This document shows, one piece after another, positions 42,577 through 53,300 of a stretch of 64,000 nucleotides of DNA. The stretch is from CAYVIB01 sp964451365 (GTDB lineage Bacteria > Pseudomonadota > Gammaproteobacteria > Pseudomonadales > Cellvibrionaceae). Every line of letters starts with the position of its first letter. Position 1 is the stretch's first letter. The notes beneath the pieces are model-generated. The model did no database searches. It was not told where the DNA came from and worked only from the letters and a program-made list of their open reading frames with translations. Position numbers and translations under genes: made by a program. The stretch covers positions 1 through 64,000 of the forward strand of contig CAYVIB010000002.1 in assembly GCA_964451365.1 (NCBI GenBank), read 5' to 3'.

Positions 42577-44364
42577 TCAAAATTGATCCACCTCCATGGC
42601 CATCAGGCTATCGGCACCGGATTTGATCGAGGCGACCAATCCCCGGGTTCTTGGCAGCAAACGCTGGAAGTAGAAACGTGCTGTCTTTACTTTCGCATCG
42701 TAAAAGCTGTCGTCCGCGCCACCCATTTTTTCCTTCGCCACCAGCGCCGCGCGGGCCCAAAAGTAAGCCAGTGTGACGTAACCGGAATACATCAGGTAAT
42801 CCACCGACGCCGCGCCCACTTCTTCCGGATTCTGCAAGGCCGCCATTCCAATATGCATGGTGAGCTCGCCCCACTCCTTGTTCAATTCAGCCAATGGTTC
42901 GATCAGCTCCTTTGCCGCCTCGTTGTTTTTGTTGGCTTCACAAAATTTGTGTATGACCTTGGTGAACCGGCGCAACGTTTCACCCTGCGACATAAGCACC
43001 TTGCGCCCAAGCAGGTCCAAGGCCTGAATGCCGGTGGTGCCTTCGTACAGCATGGAAATACGACTGTCACGAACATTCTGCTCCGCGCCCCATTCCCGAA
43101 TATAGCCGTGGCCACCAAAGCACTGCAGGGCCAGGTTGGCGGACTCAAACCCGGTTTCGGTAAGGAATGCCTTGGCAATCGGTGTTAACAGCGCCAGCAG
43201 CTCGGCGGCCTGCTCTTTTTGCTCCTTGTCGGTGGTGTGGTGCTCGACATCCACCAGTTGCGCCGCGTAATAAATTAACATTCTGCCACCCTCGGCAAAC
43301 GCTTTTTGGGTCAGCAGCATGCGCCGCACGTCCGGGTGCACGATAATCGGATCGGCCGGGCCATCGGGATTTTTCGGGCCGGACAGGGAGCGCATCTGCA
43401 GGCGCTCCCTGGCGTAGCGGGTGGATATCTGGTAGCCCAGTTCCGCGTGGGCCAGGCCCTGTGTGGCCGTCCCGAGGCGGGCGGTGTTCATAAAGGTGAA
43501 CATGCAGTTGAGACCCTTGTTGGGCGGGCCGATCAGGTATCCCCGGGCACCGTCGAAATTCAGCACGCAGGTGGCGTTGCCGTGGATGCCCATTTTGTGC
43601 TCGATGGAGCCGCAGCTCATGGCATTGCGCTCGCCCACATTACCGCTGTCATCCGGCAGGAACTTGGGCACGATAAACAGGGAAATTCCCTTGGTACCTT
43701 CCGGCGCGTCCGGCAGGCGTGCCAGCACGATATGGACAATATTTTCCGCCAGGTCGTGTTCACCGGCGGAAATAAAAATTTTAGTGCCACTGATCCGGTA
43801 GCTGCCGTCATCGTTGGGGTCGGCCTTCGTTCGCAGGATACCCAGATCGGTGCCACAGTGTGCTTCGGTCAGGCACATGGTGCCTGTCCAGGAACCTTCC
43901 ACCAGCTTGGTCAGGTAGGTGGCTTTCTGCTCATCGGTACCGTGCAGTTCCAGGGTTTTCATTGCCCCGTGGGAAAGGCCGGGATACATGGTCCAGGACC
44001 AGTTCGCGGTACCGGCCATTTCGCTGAGCACGGAACCGAGGGATTCGGGTAGACCCTGGCCGCCGAATTCGGTGCTGTGGGTCATTGACGGCCAACCTGC
44101 TTCCACATATTGGCGGTACGCATCCTTGAATCCCGTCGGGGTCGTCACCTCGCCATCGTTCCAGGTACACCCCTCCTTGTCACCCACGGCGTTGAGCGGA
44201 GCGAGCACGTTTTCACAGAACTTGGCGCTTTCCTCGATAATGGCGCCGACCACATCCGGCGACGCATCGTCTCCGCCGGGCAGGGATTTGTAATGTTCCT
44301 CATAGCCGAGCAGTTCATACATAACAAACTGCATATCCCGAACTGGAGCTTTATACTCAGTCAT
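42577..44364 (-). CDS. Acyl-CoA dehydrogenase with extended C-terminal domain
   Basis: A 595-residue flavoprotein that oxidises acyl-CoA to trans-2-enoyl-CoA. The sequence has the long form: an N-terminal helical extension, MCLTEAHCGTDLGILRTKA (FAD site), the catalytic-base segment MLYEGTTGIQALDLLGRK with Glu near residue 445, and a C-terminal extra domain. This matches the group of about 590-600 residues found in gammaproteobacteria rather than FadE. An AraC-type regulator lies upstream on the same strand. Confidence 0.92.
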   Translation of the reverse strand: MTEYKAPVRDMQFVMYELLGYEEHYKSLPGGDDASPDVVGAIIEESAKFCENVLAPLNAVGDKEGCTWNDGEVTTPTGFKDAYRQYVEAGWPSMTHSTEFGGQGLPESLGSVLSEMAGTANWSWTMYPGLSHGAMKTLELHGTDEQKATYLTKLVEGSWTGTMCLTEAHCGTDLGILRTKADPNDDGSYRISGTKIFISAGEHDLAENIVHIVLARLPDAPEGTKGISLFIVPKFLPDDSGNVGERNAMSCGSIEHKMGIHGNATCVLNFDGARGYLIGPPNKGLNCMFTFMNTARLGTATQGLAHAELGYQISTRYARERLQMRSLSGPKNPDGPADPIIVHPDVRRMLLTQKAFAEGGRMLIYYAAQLVDVEHHTTDKEQKEQAAELLALLTPIAKAFLTETGFESANLALQCFGGHGYIREWGAEQNVRDSRISMLYEGTTGIQALDLLGRKVLMSQGETLRRFTKVIHKFCEANKNNEAAKELIEPLAELNKEWGELTMHIGMAALQNPEEVGAASVDYLMYSGYVTLAYFWARAALVAKEKMGGADDSFYDAKVKTARFYFQRLLPRTRGLVASIKSGADSLMAMEVDQF

Positions 44365-44592
44365 CCGTTAGTCCTCTTTTAAAACTATTTCAGTATTACC
44401 CTATATCCCGCGTGTTCGCGCAATAACGAAATCAACCACAAAGACTGGCATTAACAAATGGTTATAGAACATATTGGCACTGATTTGCACTCTTCCAGGC
44501 CATATTTGTTTACCAGAAGGGCGAATTGCAACGAATATCACATCCCTCCCCGCACAGGGCGAAGATCGGGTTGGGATCAGGCTTGCCGAAGG

Positions 44593-45648
44593 CTATGCGC
44601 GATCAATAGAGCTGCCCGCAAGTCCGCTACGATACTCTCCCGGGGTTTTTCCCGTCCACTTCTTGAACGAACGAAAAAAAGCGCTTGGCTCATCAAATCC
44701 CAGCTTTTCGGCAATATCATTGTTCGACAGCTCCGGACAGCTCAAATAATGGAATGCCGCCTCCATCCTGCACTCATCCTTCAGTTTCTGGTAAGACGTC
44801 TCCTCCTGCTGCAACTGACGCCGCAAAGTGGTGGTCGACATATTCAGTTGCGAAGCGACTGCTTCCGCCCCGGGCATATTGCCGCTGACGTCTTTTTTCA
44901 GAATATTTCTCACCCGGTCGGAAAGGGAAATATTTTTAGGGTCCTCCGTAACCAGGGGGTACGGCGCCGTACGCAGGAACGCCATCAACGATTCCTGGTC
45001 CTGTACCACGGGGAAATTCATGCAGTTGGCCCGGTAGATAACCGCATTGCGCTCCTGCCCGAAAACAATTTTCTCAGCGTGTGTGTGAACGAAAGGTTGC
45101 GTCATTTCCAAGGCGGAAAAGGTCACCTGCAATTCCACCAGCGGAAGTTCCTTTGCGGTGAGCCACTGCAGCAAGCGGTGCCACGCGAGCAAAGTGGTGA
45201 CGATGGAATCGGGGCGGGCCTCGGCCAACAGTTTTTTAAAAGCCTCCTCGTCCACTGAACGATGCGGTGCCAGGATGAGAGTGGCGAAAGTGTCGCTAAT
45301 ATCGAGGTAAAACCTGGCCAACAGACCACGGCAGATTTCGGCAAATTCGCCGGCACGGATAATCGCCTGTTGAAGGCTTTTACACTGGATCAGGGTCAGG
45401 CACATCATGCGGAATGTTCCCAGCGGTACCTTTCCGCCGCTGAACATACCGAACCATTCGTCCTGGGTGGCGATCATCACCCGTTGATACAGTTCGCCGT
45501 ACTTGACTGCCGGCAATTCGGTTTCTGCGTCAATTACCTCTCGGGACAGCCCGGTCTCATCGAGCAAAGCCTTCTCATCGCAACCGGCCGCCGCGGCTAA
45601 TACCAGCAGCTTCCTGGCGTAGCTTGTCGGCACGCACATAGTGATCAT
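44593..45648 (-). CDS. AraC-family transcriptional regulator
   Basis: A 351-residue regulator. The C-terminal 90 residues form the double helix-turn-helix of AraC (VASQLNMSTTTLRRQLQQEE and NDIAEKLGFDEPSAFFRSFKKWTGKTPGEYR). The N-terminal 230 residues match the arabinose-binding-like effector domain of lipid-metabolism regulators such as OruR/MmsR relatives. It lies just upstream of the acyl-CoA dehydrogenase gene and probably controls it. The ATG overlaps the preceding small membrane protein by ATGA. Confidence 0.9.
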   Translation of the reverse strand: MITMCVPTSYARKLLVLAAAAGCDEKALLDETGLSREVIDAETELPAVKYGELYQRVMIATQDEWFGMFSGGKVPLGTFRMMCLTLIQCKSLQQAIIRAGEFAEICRGLLARFYLDISDTFATLILAPHRSVDEEAFKKLLAEARPDSIVTTLLAWHRLLQWLTAKELPLVELQVTFSALEMTQPFVHTHAEKIVFGQERNAVIYRANCMNFPVVQDQESLMAFLRTAPYPLVTEDPKNISLSDRVRNILKKDVSGNMPGAEAVASQLNMSTTTLRRQLQQEETSYQKLKDECRMEAAFHYLSCPELSNNDIAEKLGFDEPSAFFRSFKKWTGKTPGEYRSGLAGSSIDRA

Positions 45649-45863
45649 CGATTGCGTCGCTCAGCAATCCAGCGAAACACAAATCCGATTGCCGCCGCCA
45701 GCGCGACAATAACGACCAGGAAAAACAGTGTGACCCACAGTATTTCCAGCACCTCCTCCACCGGGTATTGAAACCGGACAATCATCATCGCGACGATTGC
45801 ACAGCTCGCGAAAATGGTAATGAAAACGTTAATTCGCCGGCTGAATTTAAATCGGATTTTCAA
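45645..45863 (-). CDS. Small membrane protein with two transmembrane helices
   Basis: A 72-residue protein with two hydrophobic helices (INVFITIFASCAIVAMMIV and ILWVTLFFLVVIVALAAAIGF) and a basic C-terminus (RWIAERRNR). Its stop overlaps the AraC gene start in an ATGA, so they are co-translated. Function unknown. The tight overlap supports it as a real gene. Confidence 0.7.
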   Translation of the reverse strand: MKIRFKFSRRINVFITIFASCAIVAMMIVRFQYPVEEVLEILWVTLFFLVVIVALAAAIGFVFRWIAERRNR

Positions 45864-45895
45864 TGAAGACCTCGGGTTGCGCGTTTACATATGCT

Positions 45896-46318
45896 TTAAA
45901 GAAATGTATTTTCCTGCGTCCATTCGCACCGGGCCTGTTTCATCCCCATTCCCGGCTCGTGGCCGTTGGCATTGCTCTCCCAGGTAAAGGTATGCGTGCC
46001 GGACAGCTCGGTTTCAAGATGCACCACCGCCGATATCCAGTACATATTGCTCAATAGTGCCTCAAATTTCTCAAGCCACTTAGCCCACTCGTATTCAATA
46101 GCCTTGTAGGAGGCGCCGAAATGCATTACTTCGGTTTGATAGTTGTCCGCGCTAATCTCGATTTTGGGGATCGCGAACATCTCCTGGCTCAAGTAGGGCC
46201 ACTCATCCGCCTTGGGCAGCATCAGCATCGCCTTGCGGTTCATCTGCCGGCGGATGGCATCGCCCTGGCCGAAGGCAAAATCTTTAATACAACCGTAAAC
46301 AATTGATTCCTGATCCAT
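45896..46318 (-). CDS. Conserved hypothetical cytoplasmic protein
   Basis: A 140-residue protein without signal peptide or membrane helix, rich in Trp and Glu (DEWPYLSQEMFAIP, YEWAKWLEKFEALLSNMYWISAVVHLETELSGTHTFTW). I recall similar uncharacterised proteins but no named domain. It precedes the small membrane protein/AraC pair by 33 bases on the same strand. A role cannot be assigned. Confidence 0.6.
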   Translation of the reverse strand: MDQESIVYGCIKDFAFGQGDAIRRQMNRKAMLMLPKADEWPYLSQEMFAIPKIEISADNYQTEVMHFGASYKAIEYEWAKWLEKFEALLSNMYWISAVVHLETELSGTHTFTWESNANGHEPGMGMKQARCEWTQENTFL

Positions 46319-46407
46319 ATCAAATGCCTTAAGTCATTACATCAAAAGAATTCATACCAGAACCTACCGCACAATAACCAGCCGCACAGTGGCCGATTAA
46401 TCGTTGG

Positions 46408-46472
46408 GGCAGCCCTTGCGCAAAAAAGACCGCGGTTGCCCCTACGAAAAAGGCCGCAAAGGTTACCCCTAT
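46408..46472. repeat. REP-like unit related to the one at 20.6-20.8 kb
   Basis: It shares GGCAGCCCTTGCG and the ends TTACCCCTA/TGCCCCTACG with the hairpin cluster at 20667-20764. It lies between the lytic transglycosylase stop and the next gene and may act in transcript ends. Confidence 0.5.
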
Positions 46473-46488
46473 AAAATAACCGATCTTT

Positions 46489-47106
46489 TTAAAACGGCCA
46501 CCACCAGGATGAATCAAGCCTTTTCTCACATTTTTTCAATTGCGCCTGATAAGTGTTCGCCCGGTTCGCCACCGATTGCGCCACTTTTTTCAGCCAGCCC
46601 TTTTTCCTGTAGGTTCCCCGATTAAAACCGCCGTGCCCCTCGTGATACGCCAGATACAGGTTATAGGTATCCGAGGGTGAAATCTTGGACCGCTTCACGC
46701 TTATATGGTTGTACCACGCCACAAAATCGATGGCGTCATCGAAATCGTTACGATCAGCGCCCCAGTGGGGAGCTTCATCCTTGTACCACTTCCAGGTTTC
46801 GCTTTTTGCCTGGGAATAGCCGTAGGCACTGCTTTTTCGCGGGCCGGGAAATATCCACAATATTTTTGTCCTCGGCGGCTTGGCCTTGGCCACAAAACGG
46901 GACTCCTGATACACGATGGCCATATTGGTGGCGATGGGAATGCCCCACCGCTTTGATGCTTTTTTCGCATCTTTGTACCAGCCACTTTTTTCATCGAAAA
47001 CGTGGCAAAGATTATTAATGTGTTTGGGCGGTGTACTGACACAGCCGGTTAACAAGACGGTACTCAATAAACCCAGAGCAAGCACCAATTTTTGTTTACA
47101 TATCAT
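46489..47106 (-). CDS. Lytic transglycosylase lipoprotein, SLT domain
   Basis: A 205-residue outer-membrane lipoprotein with lipobox LLTGC (Cys22). The SLT-type catalytic Glu sits in AIVYQESRF, and family blocks SSAYGYSQAKSETWKWYKD and TYNLYLAYHEGHGGFNRGTY follow. It cleaves the peptidoglycan glycan strand, leaving anhydro-muropeptides. Its start overlaps the ligA stop (ATGA), so it belongs to the smc-zipA-ligA transcript; a cell-wall enzyme there suits a division operon. Confidence 0.85.
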   Translation of the reverse strand: MICKQKLVLALGLLSTVLLTGCVSTPPKHINNLCHVFDEKSGWYKDAKKASKRWGIPIATNMAIVYQESRFVAKAKPPRTKILWIFPGPRKSSAYGYSQAKSETWKWYKDEAPHWGADRNDFDDAIDFVAWYNHISVKRSKISPSDTYNLYLAYHEGHGGFNRGTYRKKGWLKKVAQSVANRANTYQAQLKKCEKRLDSSWWWPF

Positions 47107-49154
47107 GAAAAACCTTTCAATAGAGCAAGGAACTCTGTTTCATCTATTATTTTTATTCCGAGAGTTTCGGCCTTGGCCAGTTTAGATCCCGCGCCCGGTC
47201 CGGCGACAACGCAACTGGTTTTGGCGGAAACACTGCCCGTCACTTTCGCACCGAGCGCCTGCAGTTTCTCCTTCGCCTCGTCCCGCGTCATTGCCTCCAG
47301 GTTGCCGGTCAGCACGTAAGTCTGACCGGAAAGCGGTAACTCCTGTTGACTGGCCGGTTCCCCTTCCTGCCAGTGTACGCCGTATTCCGTCAGTCGCCGC
47401 GCGACTTCAAGATTGTCCGGAATCTGGAAAAACTCGCGGATAAAATACGCCACTACCGGGCCGATGTCCGGCACCTGTTGCAGCGTTTCTTCATCGGCAT
47501 TTTTGATATTCTCGAATGTGCCGAAGTAATTCGCCAGGTTGAGCGCGGTTGCCTGCCCCACTTCGCGAATACCCAAGGCAAAGAGAAAACGCGGCAGGGT
47601 TGTCTCCCTGCTTTTTTCTATCGCCCGAACCAGGTTTTCCGCTGATTTTTGTCCCATTCGCTCCAGTCCGGCCAGGGATTCAACGTCCAGCCGGTACAGG
47701 TCCGCCACACTTGCCACCATTTTTTTGTCCACCAACTGGTCGACAATTTTATCCCCCAAACCATCGATATCCATGGCCTGGCGGCTGGCAAAATGCTTGA
47801 TCGCCTGCTTGCGCTGCGCCTCGCAAATCAGTCCGCCACTGCATCGCGCAACGGCTTCTCCCGGTGCAGTTTCCACCGGTGATCCGCACACGGGGCACGA
47901 ATCGGGGAAAATAATTTTTTTTGCGCCTTTGGCTCGCTTCGACTCCACCACCGACACGATTTGCGGAATAACATCGCCGGCGCGGCGAACAATTACCGTG
48001 TCACCAATTTTAATTCCCAACCGTTCAATTTCGTCACGGTTATGAAGCGTCGCATTCGATACCGTTACGCCACCGACAAACACCGGCTCCAGTTTTGCCA
48101 CCGGGGTAATGGCACCGGTACGCCCCACCTGGAACTCAACATCGTTCAGTACGGTTATTTCCTCCTGGGCGGGAAACTTGCGCGCGATAGCCCAGCGCGG
48201 AGCGCGGGCGACAAATCCCAAACGATTCTGCAACTCCATGCTGTTGACCTTATAGACAATACCGTCAATATCGAATGGCAACAGCGTCCTTTTCGCTTCC
48301 AGGTAAGTATAGTAAGCCTCGCACTCTTCCACTCCCTTTGCTATCCGGCGTTCGTCACTGACAATAAAACCCCATTCAAACAACTGGGTAAGAATTTCAT
48401 AGTGGGTTTCCGGCATTTTGCCGCCCTTGATCGCACCGATACTGTAAGCGCACATCACCAAAGGCCGAGAAGCTGTAATGGCGGGATTCAACTGACGCAA
48501 ACTGCCGGCGGCCGCGTTGCGAGGGTTGACAAAAACTTTTTCGCCTTTTTCGGCAGCCAGTTTATTCAGCTTTTCAAAACCGGATTTGGGCATATAAATT
48601 TCGCCGCGCACTTCCAGCATCGCGGGAAGTTTTTTGCCCGACAGGGCGAGCGGAATGGAGCCGATGGTTTTAATGTTGTTGGTAATATCCTCACCCGTTG
48701 TGCCGTCCCCGCGAGTGGCCCCGCGTACAAGTTTGCCGTTTTCATAACGCACGCTAACGGCAATGCCATCGTATTTGGGTTCGCAGGAATATTCGACGAC
48801 ATCGCTGGTTTTTAAGCGGTCCCTGATGCGTTTATCGAAGGCAAGAAATTCTTCTTCGCTGAACACGTTGTCGAGCGACAACATGGGCACTTCATGTTTA
48901 ACGGTGGTAAATGCATCCAGAGGCGCCGCGCCGACCCGTCGGGTGGGGGAATCCGGTGGGACCAGTTCGGGATATTTTTCTTCCAGGGATTTTAATTCCC
49001 GAAACATCCGGTCGTATTCGGCGTCGGGAATTTCCGGGGAGTCAAGAATATAATAACGGCGGTTGTGATAGTTCAGCTGTTCACTCAGCTCGGCCATTCT
49101 TTGCGCGGCGGTTTCCAGTTGTTCGGATGCCCGATCGTCGGCGTTTACCGTCAT
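47103..49154 (-). CDS. ligA: NAD-dependent DNA ligase
   Basis: A 683-residue LigA. The adenylation motif KYDGIA, with the AMP-accepting Lys, lies near residue 129; the OB domain, four-Cys zinc finger (CPVCGSPVETAPGEAVARCSGGLIC), helix-hairpin-helix domain and C-terminal BRCT domain follow in order. Length is normal. It seals nicks during replication and repair. It lies in the conserved smc-zipA-ligA order of gammaproteobacteria. Confidence 0.97.
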   Translation of the reverse strand: MTVNADDRASEQLETAAQRMAELSEQLNYHNRRYYILDSPEIPDAEYDRMFRELKSLEEKYPELVPPDSPTRRVGAAPLDAFTTVKHEVPMLSLDNVFSEEEFLAFDKRIRDRLKTSDVVEYSCEPKYDGIAVSVRYENGKLVRGATRGDGTTGEDITNNIKTIGSIPLALSGKKLPAMLEVRGEIYMPKSGFEKLNKLAAEKGEKVFVNPRNAAAGSLRQLNPAITASRPLVMCAYSIGAIKGGKMPETHYEILTQLFEWGFIVSDERRIAKGVEECEAYYTYLEAKRTLLPFDIDGIVYKVNSMELQNRLGFVARAPRWAIARKFPAQEEITVLNDVEFQVGRTGAITPVAKLEPVFVGGVTVSNATLHNRDEIERLGIKIGDTVIVRRAGDVIPQIVSVVESKRAKGAKKIIFPDSCPVCGSPVETAPGEAVARCSGGLICEAQRKQAIKHFASRQAMDIDGLGDKIVDQLVDKKMVASVADLYRLDVESLAGLERMGQKSAENLVRAIEKSRETTLPRFLFALGIREVGQATALNLANYFGTFENIKNADEETLQQVPDIGPVVAYFIREFFQIPDNLEVARRLTEYGVHWQEGEPASQQELPLSGQTYVLTGNLEAMTRDEAKEKLQALGAKVTGSVSAKTSCVVAGPGAGSKLAKAETLGIKIIDETEFLALLKGFS

Positions 49155-49187
49155 TTACTTCCCCGTGCGGCGTTTATTGTATTCTAT

Positions 49188-50294
49188 TCAATGCGCGTGA
49201 GCGGCAAGCTTCTTTTTTCGTTCGTATTCAACCACCCGCTGGCGGCTGTGTTCGATGGTCTGCCGGGTCATCACGCTGCGGTTTTCATCCTTTAGCTCAC
49301 CACCCAACTCTTCCGCCAGCGCCCGTGCGGTTGACGCCATGGTATCGAAGGCGGCGATGCTTTCCGCTTCCACCGGCAGGCTCATGAATATGCTGACTCC
49401 GGGCGTACTGAAATCCCTCATCGCCGCGAGATTGAACGTACCCGGAACCACCATGTTGGCGAGACTGAAAATAACCGGTCCGTAGCCATCATCGTCCACG
49501 TGCCGGTGGAAAATATCCATCGCACCGAATTTCATTCTTTGTTTCATCAAGGCATTCAACAAATCCGGGCCGGCAAAACGCTGTCCGCTCTTGGCCATCA
49601 CATTGATGATCAATACTTCATCGGGTTCGGTGTGGGTTTGCTTGCCGCGCGAGGACTCTTCCCCGGATTCGGGATCTTCGTCAAGCTCAAGTTGTTTTGT
49701 TTCATGCTCCTTGAGTTTGGCCTTGACGGATTCCTTCACTTCCTTGAGCTTGCTTGCAAACTTGTCGCTTGATCGGGGTTGAGGGCGTTTTACCTCCTCG
49801 GGTTGCTCCTCGTCCAGGTCCAGTTCGTCCAGCGAACCCAGACTCGGTTCCCCGTGCTCCTCTTCCGCATGGGTTTCAAAGCGTGTTGCGCCTTGGACCG
49901 TAACGTCGTCACGCTCATATTCCTCCGGTTCCGCAGCGACAGTCTCCACCGCAACCGAATCCATCAGCATCGGCACGGACTCTTCCAGGTTCAGTGTGAC
50001 CTGCTCGGGAATACGCTGGGGCGCGCCCACGGTAACCCGGGATTTCTCAAACGTCTTGCGAACATTTTTGTTGAAACTTTCCGCGTCTTTCGGATCCCGA
50101 TAGCCGGCCACTCTCGCCCCGCCGGACGGAAACTCGCCCCGGTTGTCGACCGGCGCGGGCTCGTCGCCATCGGCCAGCATCGCCCGCCGCGACAGACGCA
50201 GGCTCTCGCGTCGCGACTGGCGCATTCTGCGCAGCCCGTCCAATAAAATTCCAGCAATAAGCAATACGATGATGATGGTTAACCAATCACGCAT
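49188..50294 (-). CDS. zipA: Cell division protein ZipA
   Basis: A 368-residue protein with an N-terminal transmembrane helix (WLTIIIVLLIAGILLDGLRRM, residues 3-23), a long Pro/Glu/Asp-rich linker (about 45-225) and a C-terminal ZipA domain that binds FtsZ (DEVLIINVMAKSGQRFAGPDLLNALMKQRMKFGAM, VVPGTFNLA). It anchors the Z ring to the membrane. It lies between smc and ligA, as in Pseudomonas. Confidence 0.95.
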   Translation of the reverse strand: MRDWLTIIIVLLIAGILLDGLRRMRQSRRESLRLSRRAMLADGDEPAPVDNRGEFPSGGARVAGYRDPKDAESFNKNVRKTFEKSRVTVGAPQRIPEQVTLNLEESVPMLMDSVAVETVAAEPEEYERDDVTVQGATRFETHAEEEHGEPSLGSLDELDLDEEQPEEVKRPQPRSSDKFASKLKEVKESVKAKLKEHETKQLELDEDPESGEESSRGKQTHTEPDEVLIINVMAKSGQRFAGPDLLNALMKQRMKFGAMDIFHRHVDDDGYGPVIFSLANMVVPGTFNLAAMRDFSTPGVSIFMSLPVEAESIAAFDTMASTARALAEELGGELKDENRSVMTRQTIEHSRQRVVEYERKKKLAAHAH

Positions 50295-50377
50295 TTGGAT
50301 GTCTTACCCCCCCGGTCTTGGCTCGCTTTTTCGATTGTTGTCGACTGCGCCAGTTTACCCGCATAAACAGAGAGAAA

Positions 50378-53300
50378 CTATACGGCAGCCAACTCCGCCG
50401 CTTCATCCACGTCAACTGTCACCATCCTGGACACGCCAGGTTCGTGCATGGTGACCCCCATCAGTTGCCGCGCCATTTCCATCGCAATTTTATTGTGAGT
50501 GATATAAATAAACTGCACCTTGTCCGACATTTCCTCGACCATTCGCGCGTAACGGCCAACGTTGGCGTCATCCAGCGGCGCATCCACCTCGTCCAGCATA
50601 CAGAACGGTGCCGGGTTGAGACGGAAAATCGAAAACACCAGCGCGATCGCGGTCAGCGCCTTTTCACCGCCGGACAGCAAGTGGATGGTACTGTTTTTCT
50701 TGCCCGGCGGGCGCGCCATAATGGCGATACCGGTATCGAGCATATCTTCCCCGGTCAGTTCGAGGTAGGCATGGCCACCGCCGAACACTTTCGGGAACAG
50801 CTCCTGTAATCCACGGTTAATCTGGTCGAAGGTTTCTTTAAATCGCGTTCGCGTCTCCCGGTCAATCTTTTTGATGGCGTTTTCGAGTGTTTCAAGCGCC
50901 TCCTGCAGGTCCTCGTGCTGCGCATCCAGGTACTGTTTGCGTTCGGACTCGGTTTTATATTCGTCGATCGCCGCCAGGTTAATCGGCCCAAGGCGGGCAA
51001 TTTTGTTGCCGATGCGCGTCAGGCCTTCCTCCAGGCTGGTTTCGGACATGGACTCATCCAGATTGGCAGTAACCACCGCGATGTCGAATCCGTCTTCAAT
51101 CAACTGTTGCTTCAGGTTTTCACTCTGTACCGTCAGGGTTTGCGCTTCGAGTCTCGCCGCTTCCAGCGACACTCGCAGTTCGGTCAGCACCTGTTCGACC
51201 TGGTGGCGGGTTTTCTCCGCATCGCGCAGGCCGGTTTCCACCGCTTCCACCGAGCGCCGCGATTCGGTCAGTTCCTGTTCCACCTGGACGCGTTTTTCCA
51301 GATAAGCTTCCAGTTCGATCTTGTTTTGTTCAATCGGTTCGCCAATTTCCGCCAGCGCGGTCTGCAGGTGCTCCTTGCGCTCCTGCATGCGCTGCATCTG
51401 GTCACGCAGCCGCTGGATGCCCTGCTTCAATGATTCCAGCTGGGTTTTCACGGACTGGAAGCGCATGGCCAGCTCGTGGGAGCGGTCCTTGTCGTGGCGC
51501 GCCCGCTGGCGGGCCTCATCGAGTTTGGCGCGGATGCCGTCGCGCTGCTCCATTAATCGCTCGCGCTCCTCCGTATCCTTTTCCATTGTGGCGATGGCTT
51601 CCTGCAGGCGCGAACGGGCGTCCACCAGGTTGCTGGATTCGGCTGTCATCTGTTCTTTCGCTTCGGCGATATCGCGCTGGGCGCGCTGCCGGCCTTCGAG
51701 CACTTGCTGGACTTTGGCTTTTTTGGCGCTGGCTTTTGCCCGGATGTCGCCGTGGGCACGACCCATTTCATCGATTTCGCGGCGCAGGGTTTCGCGTCGG
51801 CTTTCGGCTTCCTTGAGTTGCTGCCTTGTATCTTCCAGCTTCTCGCTCAGTTCGTTGCTTTTCCGCTCCAGGCGGTCGATGGTTTCAACCAGGCTTTCGA
51901 TTTCCTGCTTACGCGCGATAACACCCGAACTGGCGTCCTCGTCCCTCACCACCCGCAGCCAGTTGGGGCCAAACCAAAGACCCTCGCGGGTGACGATGAA
52001 TTCGCCCGCCGCCAGGTTGTCCTTGCGGCTGAGCGCCTCGGCCAGTGATTCGGCCACGTAAATACCGTGCAACAGCCCGCCGACATCCACGCCCTGGACC
52101 TTGCTCGCCAGGGAGTCCACGGACGAAGCGCCGGGCACAAAACCTTTGCCAATCAACATCAGCTCACCGGACTCGAGCCCCTCGACCGAGCCACTGAGCG
52201 CGGTTAACTGCTCATCGACACAAACCGCCTGCAGTGATTTGCCGAGCACCACTTCCACCGCCCGGTCCCAGCCGTCGGCTACGGTGATTTTTTCCGCCAG
52301 GCGGATGTTATCGGCAACACCCTGAGCGGTGAGCCAGTCGGCCACGGCGCCGGTATTCTGGCCCAGCGCGGCCTGCTGCAGGGCTTCGAGAGACGCCATG
52401 CGCCCCTTAGCGGACTGCAGTTCCAGGCGGGTCTGGTCGCGCTCTTCCGCCAGGCGGTGCTGTTCGTCGCGCAAAGTGGCGACCTTCTCCGAAGCTTCTT
52501 CCGCCTGGGCGGTTTTTTCTTCCAGGGACAGCTCGAAAGTCGCCAGTTCCTCGTCGAGTTCGGTGATTTCCTGCTCCACCTCGCCCACCACCAGGCTGTC
52601 GCGCTCCTGCTCGAGCTTTTCGATGCGCTGTAAAAGGCGTTGCTGGACCTGTTCCAGGTACTTGATACGCGACTGCTGCACCTCCGCCTGCTGGCGGGGC
52701 TCGGCGGCGCGCTGGTTGAACTGGTCCCATTCCTGCTGCCAGTGGTGCATGGCCTCCTCGACCTCCAGCAGGATTTCACTGGACCCTTCCTCGGCGGATT
52801 TCAGCAGGTCCAGTTCCGGCTCGATTTCCAGCAGTTCCGCCTGCCAGCCCTCGGACTTGCGCAGGTCGTCGGCCAGGTGCTCCTCGGCCTCGCGGCAGTC
52901 CCGTTCGGTCTGGTCCAGGTCGATTTTCAGTTGCCTTTCGCGCTCCAGGGCGTGCTGGATAGACTGCTCCACCCGGGCGATATCGGCGCCGACGGAGTAG
53001 TAGCGGCCCTGCACCTCGTTGAATGCATCGGTCAGTTCTGTGTATTGGGTGCGGTGTTTTTCGATCTCTGTATCCTGGTGCACCTGCTTGGTAACATTCG
53101 CTTCAACTTCCAGCTCCAAGTCTTTGATAATTCGTCGTTTTCCCTCAACTTTTTCAGCGATAAGCCTGTGCCGCAAAGCCTGCAGGCTGGCTTTAAGTTC
53201 GCGCTCTTCCTTCTTGAATTCAGTGTATTTTTCCGCTGCCTGCGACTGGCGCTCAAGGCGGGCCAACTGGCGCTCGAGTTCTTCGCGGATGTCGGTCAGG

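Noticed and set aside
46329..46529. A 66-codon minus-strand frame with a membrane-like stretch
   Set aside because: It is made of REP-like repeat sequence and overlaps the end of the lytic transglycosylase gene.
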